Source of the DNA: Rhodobacter sp. SY28-1
Lineage (GTDB): Bacteria; Pseudomonadota; Alphaproteobacteria; Rhodobacterales; Rhodobacteraceae
NCBI RefSeq assembly: GCF_005222785.1
Contig: NZ_STGH01000001.1
Span: forward strand, 1,674,001 to 1,738,000
Length of the DNA: 64,000 nt
Direction: 5' to 3'
Numbering within the stretch: the stretch's first letter is position 1; every line of letters begins with the position of its first letter. A program made the translations under genes and the position numbers. Shown one piece after another: positions 7,671 to 16,248 of the stretch. Under the pieces are notes generated by a model. The model searched no databases, was not told the origin of the DNA, and saw only the letters and a list, made by a program, of their open reading frames with translations.

Positions 7671-8270
7671 ATGACATATGATCTTTTCCTTGCCCTGCTG
7701 GGCTTTGCCTTCGTCACCTCGGTCACGCCGGGGCCGAACAACATGATGCTTCTGGCCAGTGGCGTGAATTTCGGCTTTCGCCGGACGGTGCCGCATATGC
7801 TGGGGATCAGCGTCGGGCATGCGCTGATGGTGTTTCTGGTGGGGCTGGGATTGGCGGGGGTGTTCAAGGCCTGGCCCCCGGCGTTGCTGGCTCTGAAGGC
7901 GGCGTCGGTCGCCTACATGCTGTGGCTTGCCTGGAAGATCGCCCAGGCGGGCGCGCCGGGTGAGGGGCGGGCTAAGACAAAGCCGATGACCTTCCTGCAG
8001 GCGGCGGCGTTCCAGTGGGTGAACCCGAAGGCCTGGGCGATGGCATTGGGGGCGGTCGCGGCCTATGTGACCGAGCCGTCGGTCTGGGCCTATGCCGCGG
8101 TCGCCGGGGCCTTCGCCTGCGTGAACCTGCCCTCGGTGTCGGTCTGGGCCGGGGCCGGGCAGGCGGTGCGGCGCTGGCTGGACGCGCCGGGGCGCCTGCG
8201 GGCGTTCAACTGGACGATGGCGGGACTTCTGGTGCTGTCGCTGTGGCCGGTGGTAACGCTGGAGATGTGA
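7671..8270 (+). CDS. LysE/RhtB family amino acid exporter
   Basis: 199 residues with about six membrane segments. The N-terminal SVTPGPNNMMLLASGVNFG is the LysE/RhtB signature, and FQWVNPKAWAMALGA is the second conserved block. The protein exports an amino acid or analogue by proton antiport at the inner membrane. The ATG at 7671 is chosen because the family begins with the first helix there; the upstream in-frame start would add a non-family tail. The divergent Lrp regulator supports amino-acid-responsive control. The exported compound is not predictable. Confidence 0.9.
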   Translation: MTYDLFLALLGFAFVTSVTPGPNNMMLLASGVNFGFRRTVPHMLGISVGHALMVFLVGLGLAGVFKAWPPALLALKAASVAYMLWLAWKIAQAGAPGEGRAKTKPMTFLQAAAFQWVNPKAWAMALGAVAAYVTEPSVWAYAAVAGAFACVNLPSVSVWAGAGQAVRRWLDAPGRLRAFNWTMAGLLVLSLWPVVTLEM

Positions 8271-8295
8271 GGGCGGGGTCGGTTTGAAGCCCGAC

Positions 8296-9264
8296 CTAAC
8301 GCACCCATAACCCTTCACGTTTCAGGGTGTTGCGGATCATCTGTTCGCGGCGGGGCAGGTTCGTCCGGTCGAAGAGAGCGCGGGCCTTGGCACCCTCGCC
8401 CTGGATCAACATGCGCTTGAAGGCGCCCCAGTGGCGCAGGACGGGGCGGAGGTCGTCGGCCAGCGTCTCCAGCACCTCCACCGCCCGGTCGCTTTCGCGG
8501 GCGTAGAGAAGCGGCAGGGTGCGGTAGTGGCAGGTGGCGCTGCCGTCCAGCGCCGCAAGTTCGGGTCCCGGGCGCCCGCCGCCAAGGGAATGTATGACCA
8601 GGGGCAGGGTGATCTGGTCGAGCCAGGGGTAAAGCTCCTGGCAGACCAGCGCTTCGGGCGGGTTGTCGCGGATGTTCTTGGCCCAGGCGAGGAAGCGGTT
8701 GCCGAAGGTCTTGGGGCTTTCATGGAAGAACCAGCCCGCGTTGAAGTAGAGGTAGCGCTGCCAGTAGTCCTGCGGGTGGGTGGTGTCCCAGCTGGACGCG
8801 AAATCGAGGCCGAAGCGGTCATAGAGCGCGGCCCAGGTCTCGGTCAGGGTGGGGCCGTAAAGCTCGACCTTGGGCCAGGTGTTTTCCCGTTTCATCGAGG
8901 CGGAGGGCTTCGAGAAGTCGAACGGCACCTGCGACAGGGGGCCGGTTATCAGGGTATCGGTGTCAACGAAAAGGAAAGGGGCATCGGGCAGGGCGGCCAG
9001 CGCCTCGATCTTGTTGCCGTGGGGATAGTCGGAGCCGAAGGCGCGGGCCTCGAAGGGCAGGATCTGCGCGCCAAGAGTGGTGAGCGTCTTGCGCGTCCGG
9101 TCCGAGATGCGCGGATCGCCCTGCCATTTCGGCCCCGGTTGCGGTTCGGCGATATAGAGCGTGCCGGGGAAGACGGGATCGGAGTGGCGGAGCGAGGCGG
9201 CCAGCAGGATCGCCTCGTGTTCCAGCCGACCGGATTGCGCGATGGCGAGGATGTTGAAGGTCAT
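8296..9264 (-). CDS. Glycosyltransferase-like protein of the nucleotide-diphospho-sugar transferase fold
   Basis: 322 residues of unrecognised specificity. FLFVDTDTLITG places a DxD-type metal/sugar-nucleotide motif at D101-T-D103, preceded by HGNKIEALAALPDAP. This resembles GT-A enzymes that scan a sugar-nucleotide pocket. No membrane segment or signal peptide is seen. Its start overlaps the stop of the dimethylargininase gene by four bases, so the two are co-translated, yet no functional link between them is known. It could be a cytosolic glycosyltransferase modifying a surface polymer. The fold call is moderate and the role unknown. Confidence 0.6.
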   Translation of the reverse strand: MTFNILAIAQSGRLEHEAILLAASLRHSDPVFPGTLYIAEPQPGPKWQGDPRISDRTRKTLTTLGAQILPFEARAFGSDYPHGNKIEALAALPDAPFLFVDTDTLITGPLSQVPFDFSKPSASMKRENTWPKVELYGPTLTETWAALYDRFGLDFASSWDTTHPQDYWQRYLYFNAGWFFHESPKTFGNRFLAWAKNIRDNPPEALVCQELYPWLDQITLPLVIHSLGGGRPGPELAALDGSATCHYRTLPLLYARESDRAVEVLETLADDLRPVLRHWGAFKRMLIQGEGAKARALFDRTNLPRREQMIRNTLKREGLWVR

Positions 9265-10052
9265 CGGGGGGTGAAGCGCAGGGAGAGGCAGGACATGCCA
9301 CCGTCAAGCTTCGCGCATTCGGAATTGCCGATCTCACGGACGGTGAAGCCTGCCGCGGCGATGGCGTCGCGAGTGCGGGGGAAGCCCGCGGGCATCAGGA
9401 CCAGATCGTTAAAGCGGATGGTGTTGGCGGCGGCTTCCTCGCCGTCGGGGACGTCGATGATCCTGTAGCCGGTGAAGCAGCCGGAGGCGGAGAGGCGTTT
9501 GGTGGAGAGGATCGTGTCCGCGTCCAGAAGCGAGCAGTCGGTCTTGAAATGCAGGACTCCGGGGGGCGTGTGCACCTCGCGGACAGTGTGGCCCCACGGG
9601 GCGACGAGGCGGGTGAGTTCGGCGATCCCGGCAGCATTGGTGCGTGCGGAGCGGCCGACGAGGATCTCGCGTTCGGTGACAAGGATATCGCCGCCTTCGA
9701 TGAAGCTGCCGTCACCTGTGATGGCGACGACGTCGGAGTAGATCGCCTTGAGGTGCGGGTCCATCTCGGCGGCCTCGCCCAGGCGGGAGGGCGCGCCGGG
9801 GCGCATGATGACGGCACCCTGTGGCAGGCAGAGGGCGGTATCCTCGACGAAGACCGAGTCGGGGTAGGCGTCGAGGGCGGGCAGTTCCACGACCGTCGCG
9901 CCGGTTTCGCGCAAGGTTGCGATGTAGGCCGCGTGGTGGGCTTGCATCACACCAAGGTCCGGCGAGCCGGTGTCGACTGCGCGCAGGCCCCGGGTGATCG
10001 AGGCCGCTGGCGCCCGTGTGATGGCGTGCGTGAAATGGGTGGAGAAGGACAT
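9261..10052 (-). CDS. Dimethylargininase (NG,NG-dimethylarginine dimethylaminohydrolase)
   Basis: 263 residues, the normal length. The amidinotransferase-fold catalytic residues are present: FIEGGDIL (E119, D122), GVLHFKTDCSLLD (H168) and GGMSCLSL (nucleophile C255). The enzyme hydrolyses methylated arginines to citrulline plus an amine in the cytoplasm. Arginine deiminase is unlikely because that family is much longer. It is the upstream gene of a two-gene unit with the glycosyltransferase-like protein, with an ATGA-type overlap. Confidence 0.9.
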   Translation of the reverse strand: MSFSTHFTHAITRAPAASITRGLRAVDTGSPDLGVMQAHHAAYIATLRETGATVVELPALDAYPDSVFVEDTALCLPQGAVIMRPGAPSRLGEAAEMDPHLKAIYSDVVAITGDGSFIEGGDILVTEREILVGRSARTNAAGIAELTRLVAPWGHTVREVHTPPGVLHFKTDCSLLDADTILSTKRLSASGCFTGYRIIDVPDGEEAAANTIRFNDLVLMPAGFPRTRDAIAAAGFTVREIGNSECAKLDGGMSCLSLRFTPR

Positions 10053-10161
10053 TCAGGACCCCGGGGTTCGCGCACAGGGTGTCGCATCCCGGATGGGGCC
10101 ATGCAAGGGGGATGGGGAAGGGTGAGCTGATGTGCTAAACGGGCGGGCAAAGCGAGGGCGC

Positions 10162-10908
10162 ATGACCATCACCAATCAGGACGAACTTGACGGGCTGAAG
10201 GCCGTCGGCCGGATCGTCGCCAACACCTTGCAGGTCATGGCGCGGGCGATGGAGCCGGGCATGACGACGCGGGAGCTGGACGGGATCGGGCGGAGGTGTC
10301 TGGAGGAAGCGGGAGCGCAGTCCGCGCCGGAACTGACCTATGGTTTTCCGGGCGCGACCTGCATCAGCGTGGGGGAGGAGATCGCGCATGGCATCCCGGG
10401 GGATCGGGTGCTGGTTGCGGGCGATCTGGTCAACATCGACGTCTCGGCGGTGAAGGACGGGTTCTTTGCCGACACCGGGGCGAGCTTCCCGCTGGGTCCG
10501 GTGCGGCCCGACATCACCCGGCTGTGCCGCGATGGGCGGCGCGCGATGCAGGTCGGGATTGCCGAGGTCGGGCATGGTCGGCCCTTGGCGGGTATCGGCA
10601 ACGCCATCGGGCGCTTTGCAGCCAAGCGCGGCTATTCGCTGATCCGCAATCTGGCGAGCCATGGGGTGGGTCGGGCGTTGCACGAGTATCCCGAGGAAAT
10701 CGCGACCTGGCCGAACCGGGACAGGCGCAAGATCCATCGGGGCCTGGTGTTGACGGTGGAGCCGTTCCTGTCGCTGGGCGGGCAGTTTGCCGTCTCGGGC
10801 CGGGATGACTGGACGCTTCTGGCCGCGCCGCGGGCGCTGGCGGTGCAGTACGAGCATACTGTGGTCGCGACCGAGCGTGGGGCGTTGATCGTGACGCTCC
10901 CGGGGTGA
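10162..10908 (+). CDS. map: Methionine aminopeptidase, type I
   Basis: 248 residues from the ATG at 10162, with no N-terminal zinc extension. The five metal ligands are in place: NIDVSA (D93), FFADTG (D104), NLASHG (H167), TVEPF (E200) and QYEHT (E231). It removes the initiator methionine from nascent proteins. The HGIPGDRVL region is standard, but several positions in the pita-bread core differ from the housekeeping consensus, for example LASHGVGRALHEYPEE where SGHGIG would be usual. This may therefore be a second, accessory paralogue of the essential enzyme. Confidence 0.92.
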   Translation: MTITNQDELDGLKAVGRIVANTLQVMARAMEPGMTTRELDGIGRRCLEEAGAQSAPELTYGFPGATCISVGEEIAHGIPGDRVLVAGDLVNIDVSAVKDGFFADTGASFPLGPVRPDITRLCRDGRRAMQVGIAEVGHGRPLAGIGNAIGRFAAKRGYSLIRNLASHGVGRALHEYPEEIATWPNRDRRKIHRGLVLTVEPFLSLGGQFAVSGRDDWTLLAAPRALAVQYEHTVVATERGALIVTLPG

Positions 10909-10967
10909 GACACCCTCCGCGGCCCTCCGCCTGTCTGGGAGGGGGCGCAAGTGGGAGGCGGTGGGCC

Positions 10968-11951
10968 TTAGCCCGCCCAGGGCAGGGTCAGCGCGGGGTG
11001 GAAAAGCCAGCGCCACCAGGCGTGGTCGAGGAACTGCCCGGCGAGGATCAGGAATGACAGCGCCAGGGTGATCGCCATGGCCAGCCCGTACCAGACCGCC
11101 GTCATCAGGCGGGACCGGGCGCGGGCCGGGCAGGCGGCCTCGGCGGCCTGAGAGCCGTCCCAGAGGCCCGGCTTCAGGCCCGCCGCGCGCGGGGCGGCGG
11201 TGGCGTAGATCCGGGCGGAAACTGCGCGAAGGACCCAGGCCGCCAGGAAGGCCAGGGCTGCGAGGGCGAGGGTGATCTGTCCTTGCAGCGCGGCGAGGTC
11301 CTCTGCGGTCAGGTCCTCGATCCCGGGGGCCCAGTCGGTAGCGGTGGTGATCAGGCCGCGGGCGGCGGCGAAGGGCAGGGCGGCAAGCGTGGTCAGGGTC
11401 ATCAGCGCGGGGATGCGCCAACCGGCCTGGGCGACGAGGGATCGGATGCGGCGCAGCTCGAACGCGGCAGAGAGGCGGTCCGCGGTGGCGAGATGGGCTA
11501 GCATCAGGGGCAGGGCGGGCAGGATCAGCGCAGCGAGGAAGGCGCCGGTCAGGAAGACGGCGGGGCCGACGAGGGCCTGTTCGTAGCCCTTGTTGAACGA
11601 GTTCTCCCATCCGGCCCACCAGGCGCCGAGCCAAAGGAGGGTGAAGGGCAGGGTCCAGGCGAGCAGGGCGGTGAGGGCGATCAGCCCGGTGCGGATGTTG
11701 GCGGCAAGGCCGCCAAGGGCGCGTGCGGTGCGCCCCCGTTCGCGCGGGCCAAGGAGCCAGCCGGGGGGTTCCTCGGCGCTGCCAAAGCGGGTGCGGGCGA
11801 GATGGCCTTGCCTGCGGGTCAGCCAGCCGAAGGCGATCACCGCGGTGACAGGGCCGGTACAGAGGAGGGTGCCGGCGGCAAGATTGGCAATGAACCGGCC
11901 AAGGCGGGCGAGGCGACCGGGGCCATAGGCGACGGGGGCAAGGGTGGTCAT
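10968..11951 (-). CDS. Integral membrane protein of unknown function
   Basis: 327 residues from the ATG at 11951. Roughly six to seven hydrophobic segments are visible, for example FIANLAAGTLLCTGPVTAVI, GLIALTALLAWTLPFTLLWL, ALILPALPLMLAHL and ITLALAALAFLAAW. They are separated by arginine-rich loops, so it is an inner-membrane protein. No catalytic or transport motif is recognisable. The frame is open further upstream, but that part is low-complexity and unsupported. It is convergent with map. Confidence 0.65.
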   Translation of the reverse strand: MTTLAPVAYGPGRLARLGRFIANLAAGTLLCTGPVTAVIAFGWLTRRQGHLARTRFGSAEEPPGWLLGPRERGRTARALGGLAANIRTGLIALTALLAWTLPFTLLWLGAWWAGWENSFNKGYEQALVGPAVFLTGAFLAALILPALPLMLAHLATADRLSAAFELRRIRSLVAQAGWRIPALMTLTTLAALPFAAARGLITTATDWAPGIEDLTAEDLAALQGQITLALAALAFLAAWVLRAVSARIYATAAPRAAGLKPGLWDGSQAAEAACPARARSRLMTAVWYGLAMAITLALSFLILAGQFLDHAWWRWLFHPALTLPWAG

Positions 11952-12141
11952 GGGGTCGGCTTCCCTGGGGCTTGGCTGGGTGTGCGACGGGCGGGCGCTA
12001 TCGGATTTGGGGTGGCCAGAGGGGGGAATGGGATGGTGAAGCGGTGCGCTGGTCCCCTCACCCCCTCCCTGGCGCTCTCGTTGAAAGCGGGAGAGGGGGC
12101 GCCGGGTGGAAGCAGCCGCAAGTGGGAGTGGGCGCGGGCTG

Positions 12142-13287
12142 TCACAGGAACAGCCCGTCGAGTGCGTCACCCTCGGCGCGATCCGCGCTGAAGCCCATGG
12201 CGGCGGCGATAGTGGGGGCGATGGCGGACTGGTCGACAGGTCGGTCGATCACGCCCTTGCCGATGCCGGGGCCGAAGATGACCGCCCAGGTCTCATGCGC
12301 CGAACGGGAGTTGAAGTGGTGCTGGAACGGCACCTCGGCCAAGGGGTTCGCGTCGCGGCCGCAGTCGGGGGTGATGACGAAGATCGTGTTGTCGCGGTAG
12401 AAGGGATTGGCGTCGGCGGCGCTGACCAGGCGTTGCAGGCCTTCGTCGATGATTGCGATGGCGCGGGTGTAATGGCTGGGGTTGCCCCAGTGGACGTAGT
12501 CCGGGTCCTGGTAGTTCACCATCAGGAAACGGGGTTGCAGTTCGGCCATCGCGCGGACCGAGAGTTCTGTCAGCAGCCGGTCGCCGCGCGGGTTCTTGAA
12601 GCCAGTGTCGCCGAAGTCCTGCCGCCAGCGTTCCCAGAAAGCGGTGACCTGCGGCGAGGGGTCGGGCGTTGCGCCGCGCGGGTCCTTGGTCAGAAGCGTC
12701 TGGCGTTCTTCCTGGACCTTCCGCAACTCATCCTCGGGCAGGCGGCCCTCAGCCAGTTGCATGGCGGTGCGGTAGAGCTTGTAGCGATGCAGCGACAGCA
12801 TCTCGGACCGGTATTCGACGCCGAAATGGTCGCCCGCGCCGAAGGTGAAGAACTCCTCCTGCGGGCGGTCCTCACCGTTGACGAGGAGGACCTGGTGCGA
12901 GGGGATGTCGAAGGCGCGGCGGAGGTATTCGAACAGCGTGGGTGCGGTCGGTTCCAGCTGGTCGCCGACGCCCGGCAGTTCGCGGTAGGCGAGGTAGCGG
13001 CCGGTAAGGAGGTTGAGAGTGCCTTCCGCGTGGGAGGTGTTCACGCCTTCCAGCCGGTCGATGCGCAGGTCGGGGATGAAGGTGCCGCGCGGGGCAAGGG
13101 TGTGGCGCAGGTAGGGCGCCCAGGTTGTGGCTTCGTCGATGGTCTCGGCCCGCCGGACGCCGCCGCCGAAGCGGACCAGAATGACATTCGGGCCACGGTA
13201 ACCGGCGGACTGGGCCAGCGCCGGGCGCTGGATGGCGAGGCTGGCGGCAAGGCCCAGGGTCGACAGGGTGAATTGGCGGCGATCCAT
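12142..13287 (-). CDS. Tat-exported alkaline-phosphatase/sulfatase superfamily protein
   Basis: 381 residues from the ATG at 13287, chosen because it starts MDRRQFTLSTLGLAASLAI, a twin-arginine signal ending near ALAQS, and because AGGACGAGG precedes it. The mature part has PNVILVRFGGG, GVNTSHAEGTLNLLTGRY, YQDPDYVHWG and FVITPDCGRD, a pattern of the metal-dependent phosphatase/sulfatase superfamily in which aspartates and histidines bind two metals. DCGRD stands where typical members have a D-H-G-type motif, so the activity could be unusual. A perfect AT-rich dyad lies 16 bases upstream of the start. Confidence 0.72.
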   Translation of the reverse strand: MDRRQFTLSTLGLAASLAIQRPALAQSAGYRGPNVILVRFGGGVRRAETIDEATTWAPYLRHTLAPRGTFIPDLRIDRLEGVNTSHAEGTLNLLTGRYLAYRELPGVGDQLEPTAPTLFEYLRRAFDIPSHQVLLVNGEDRPQEEFFTFGAGDHFGVEYRSEMLSLHRYKLYRTAMQLAEGRLPEDELRKVQEERQTLLTKDPRGATPDPSPQVTAFWERWRQDFGDTGFKNPRGDRLLTELSVRAMAELQPRFLMVNYQDPDYVHWGNPSHYTRAIAIIDEGLQRLVSAADANPFYRDNTIFVITPDCGRDANPLAEVPFQHHFNSRSAHETWAVIFGPGIGKGVIDRPVDQSAIAPTIAAAMGFSADRAEGDALDGLFL

Positions 13288-13302
13288 CTCGGCCTCGTCC
13301 TT

Positions 13303-13319
13303 TGTTAATGATATTAACA
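13303..13319. promoter_or_regulatory. Dyad TGTTAAT-GAT-ATTAACA upstream of the phosphatase-superfamily gene
   Basis: A perfect 7-3-7 inverted repeat, very AT-rich for this genome, placed 16-32 bases upstream of the gene start and so over the expected promoter. It loosely recalls AT-rich Fur-superfamily sites such as Zur boxes, but that comparison is only suggestive. Confidence 0.45.
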
Positions 13320-13320
13320 T

Positions 13321-13620
13321 TACACGAAAAACGCGAGTGGGCGACGATTCCTTTGCGGACTTTCCCTGGGGGCAGAAAATCGCGCATCGGCCGGAAACCG
13401 CGCGTTAACCGATGCGGTGCAAGGCTTTGCCAGAGACGCAACTCTGTTCAGGAGGGGTCAGGCAGAACAACCAGAAGGATAGGATTGTTTTCGCAGATAC
13501 CAAGTTATGCCGCATTTGGGTCCCAGTGTTTCCCGACTTTGGCGTAAACTGGACCTCGTGCCGCGGACGACAGGTCTGCGGGACTTTACGCAAATATGCG
13601 CATGTAAATGGAGACTACTT
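13321..13620. other. Intergenic region upstream of a secreted-protein/glycosyltransferase operon
   Basis: No gene is supported here. It should carry the promoter for the operon starting at 13621. The last ~100 bases are AT-richer than the flanks, and GGAG at 13610-13613 is the ribosome-binding site for the GTG at 13621. Confidence 0.5.
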
Positions 13621-13977
13621 GTGAAGAAGATTGTTAGCCGGTTCCTGCTGTCCCTCGGGGCTGCAACCATCGCTCCGGCGGCACTGTTGGCCCAAGAGGG
13701 CAGTGGCATCACGATTTCCGATGTGTGTTCCAAGCCCGAGTATGCCGAGCAGAGTGCGAAGCTGTGGGCTCATGTCCAGAAGGCCGACAAGACCGAGATC
13801 TACATCGCCTATCTGGAAGCCTGCGGCTCTTCGCCCCTGACGGCCGAATACGCCGCGATCGCGCGTGAGATCGTGGTTCAGCGCACGGCCAATTTCACCA
13901 ACATGCCGAACCGGATCGAACGGATCGTCTGGGAAGACAGCAATCCCAACGGGTTCATGTCCATCTACGTCTACTGA
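13621..13977 (+). CDS. Small secreted protein of unknown function
   Basis: 118 residues from the GTG at 13621, seven bases after GGAG. It starts VKKIVSRFLLSLGAATIAP and has a signal peptide probably cleaved after ALLA. The mature part is about 95 residues, contains two cysteines (DVCSKPEY and LEACGSS) that could form a disulfide, and ends with the aromatic tail SIYVY. No family is recognised. It is separated by only three bases from the following glycosyltransferase and is likely the first gene of a four-gene operon. It may be a periplasmic partner of a surface-polysaccharide pathway, which is inference. Confidence 0.65.
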   Translation: MKKIVSRFLLSLGAATIAPAALLAQEGSGITISDVCSKPEYAEQSAKLWAHVQKADKTEIYIAYLEACGSSPLTAEYAAIAREIVVQRTANFTNMPNRIERIVWEDSNPNGFMSIYVY

Positions 13978-13980
13978 TCC

Positions 13981-16248
13981 TTGCAGGCCGTGGTGCAGAA
14001 CGACAACGACATGGGGCGGAAGCATGACGTGCTTCCGCCCTTTGCCTCGGATCTGGGCGAGGCGCTTCGCGTCGCGGCGGTGGACTACGGCGATCTGCTG
14101 GCCCTGATCGACCGCGCCGAGGCCGGGGGGGCCGATGACTGGCTGCAATGGGCCGATCGTGAGGCGGCGAAGCGCTATCCCAAGGACATGGAACTGGTCG
14201 CGCGCTGGATGCTGCACGAAACCATTCGGGGCCAGACCGGGATCGTCCGGACGCTGCGCGCGGTGCTGTCGAGCCTGTCGGAGAACGAGCGTCGGAAACC
14301 CGGCATCCTGGATGCGCTGGTGCGGGCGGATTTTCTGCTGGGGCAGTGCGATGCGGGGGCCGAACGGCTGGCGGAACTGGCCGCCTTCGCTCCGGGATAT
14401 GATGCCACGCGGGCCGAGGCGGCGCAGTTGCGCGGGCTGGTGGCGGCGGGCCGGGTGGACGAGGCGCTGGTCCTGGCGCGCGGAAAGGACGGGGTGAACA
14501 GCCCCGACCTGGCAAAGGCAATGGTCGAGACGTTCCAGGCGGCAAGTGCGCATGCAGAGCTTTGTGCCCATGTCGAGGCCGCCGGCGGCATCACAAGCGT
14601 GACCGATGCCCCACTGGCCGCCTCCTACCTCTCGGCGCTGGAGGCCTTGGGGCGGCTTGACGACTGTCTGGCGCGGGGGACGGCCTTTCTGGAGCGGGTC
14701 CCGGCCAGCCCGTCCGTGGTGCAGCTGATCCGCTATGTCGCGATCCGGCTGGATCGGCTGGCCGAGGTGACGCCCTGGCTTTCCCGCTGCGCCTCGGCGC
14801 TGGAGGGGCGGCCCGAGGCGGTGGAGCTGCGGGCTCTGAAGGCGCTGGACGCGGATGACTATGCGGCTGCCTGGGCGCAACAGGCGAAGCTTGGCGATCA
14901 GGCGGGCGAGGCTGCCTGCCGCCTGCGCCTGGGGATTGCGACCACGGATCCCTCCTGCCCGCGCCGGGTGGCGCTGCGGGCCTATCGGGACTATCGCGCC
15001 CTGGGGGTGGGCCACGCCGGGCCGGAGATGCAGTTCGGCAGCTATCTTCTGAACGCGGCCCGGCGCCGGTCGGACCTGACTGATGCGCTGGCTGTGGTCC
15101 GCACCGGCCTGCCCCATGCCAAGGGCAACCCCTATTTCCACCGGCTGTTCCTGTCGCTGCTGGTCGCCTGTGGCCGGGCCGAGGAGGCGAAGGCGCATCT
15201 GGCGGTCCTGCCGGAAGGCCTGCGCACCTCGCGCCTGGTGCGGGAGGTCGAGCTGGGCTTTCGTCAGGCGGAGGGCGACCATTCCGGGGTCCGGCAGGCC
15301 TGGGCCGACCATGCGCGGCAGGGCGGGTATCGGGTGTTCTCGGCCGAGACGACCGCGGCAGTGCCAGTGCAGCCGGGGCGCGAACCCAAGGGGCGCGTCG
15401 TCGTCTTTGCGTTGGTCTTCAATGGCATCGACTATGTGCAGCCCTTCCTGGACCATTACCGCAAGCTGGGGGTCGAGGGGTTCGTCATGGTCGACAACGG
15501 CTCGACCGACGGGACCCGCGAGGCTTTGGCGGCGGCGCCCGATGTGGTCCTTTACGACCAGCCCGGCAGTTTCCGCGCCTCGGCGCATGGGGTGGCCTGG
15601 ATCAACCCGCTGATCCAGCAGCACGCGCTGGGCCGCTGGGCGCTGTTTGTCGACATCGACGAGCATCTGGTGTTCCCGGGGAGCGGCCAAGGCCGCAAGC
15701 TGGCCGATCTGGTCGCCTATGCCGAAGCGCGGGGTGCGGGCTGTTTCCCGTCCTACATGCTGGACCTTTTCGCCAGCCCCGGTTCGGCGACCGAAGGCTT
15801 TGCCGGGCATCGCTATTTCGACCGGGAGTATGTGAGCTTCCCCTCGGTCCTGCCGCCCTACCGGGTGGTGCAGGGCGGCGTGCGGGGGCGGCTGACGGGG
15901 CGGCAGTTCCTGATCACCAAGTCGCCGCTGGTGCGGGTCGACGCAGATGTGGTCTTCCTGGAAAACAACCATCTGCACACGCACCTGCCGCCTTGCGACG
16001 TGACAACGGCACTGCTTCATTACAAGTTCGTGGGCGATGCCAAGGCCCGCTTTGTCGAGGCTGTCGAGCGGGGCGAGCATTTCCTCGGCGGGCGGTTCTA
16101 CCGCGACATGCTGGCCCGGCTGCAGGGCAACGGCATCCGGCGCGGGTTGTGGACAAGGACCTATCGGGGTGACCGGCAACTGACCCGGATGGGCCTTCTG
16201 ACGACAGCGCCGGACTGGGACGCGTGGAAGGGTACGGGACGAGAATGA
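13981..16248 (+). CDS. Large glycosyltransferase with N-terminal helical repeats and C-terminal GT-A (family 2/92-like) domain
   Basis: 755 residues if the TTG at 13981 is used; the ATG at 14011 would remove ten residues, and neither has a clear ribosome-binding site, so coupling to the upstream gene is likely. Residues 1-460 are alanine- and leucine-rich, with recurrent helix pairs resembling TPR-like repeats. Residues ~470-700 form a glycosyltransferase domain: VVVFALVFNGIDYVQPFLDH, VMVDNGSTDGT and LFVDIDEHLVFPG, where the DxD motif lies near residue 557. The repeats may bind a protein partner or polymer. The acceptor is unknown. It overlaps the next gene by four bases. Confidence 0.8.
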   Translation: MQAVVQNDNDMGRKHDVLPPFASDLGEALRVAAVDYGDLLALIDRAEAGGADDWLQWADREAAKRYPKDMELVARWMLHETIRGQTGIVRTLRAVLSSLSENERRKPGILDALVRADFLLGQCDAGAERLAELAAFAPGYDATRAEAAQLRGLVAAGRVDEALVLARGKDGVNSPDLAKAMVETFQAASAHAELCAHVEAAGGITSVTDAPLAASYLSALEALGRLDDCLARGTAFLERVPASPSVVQLIRYVAIRLDRLAEVTPWLSRCASALEGRPEAVELRALKALDADDYAAAWAQQAKLGDQAGEAACRLRLGIATTDPSCPRRVALRAYRDYRALGVGHAGPEMQFGSYLLNAARRRSDLTDALAVVRTGLPHAKGNPYFHRLFLSLLVACGRAEEAKAHLAVLPEGLRTSRLVREVELGFRQAEGDHSGVRQAWADHARQGGYRVFSAETTAAVPVQPGREPKGRVVVFALVFNGIDYVQPFLDHYRKLGVEGFVMVDNGSTDGTREALAAAPDVVLYDQPGSFRASAHGVAWINPLIQQHALGRWALFVDIDEHLVFPGSGQGRKLADLVAYAEARGAGCFPSYMLDLFASPGSATEGFAGHRYFDREYVSFPSVLPPYRVVQGGVRGRLTGRQFLITKSPLVRVDADVVFLENNHLHTHLPPCDVTTALLHYKFVGDAKARFVEAVERGEHFLGGRFYRDMLARLQGNGIRRGLWTRTYRGDRQLTRMGLLTTAPDWDAWKGTGRE

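Noticed and set aside
13615-16179. 854-codon open frame on the minus strand
   Set aside because: Antisense to the glycosyltransferase gene; it is His/Gln/Arg-rich with no family motif, a usual result of GC-rich codon positions on the opposite strand.
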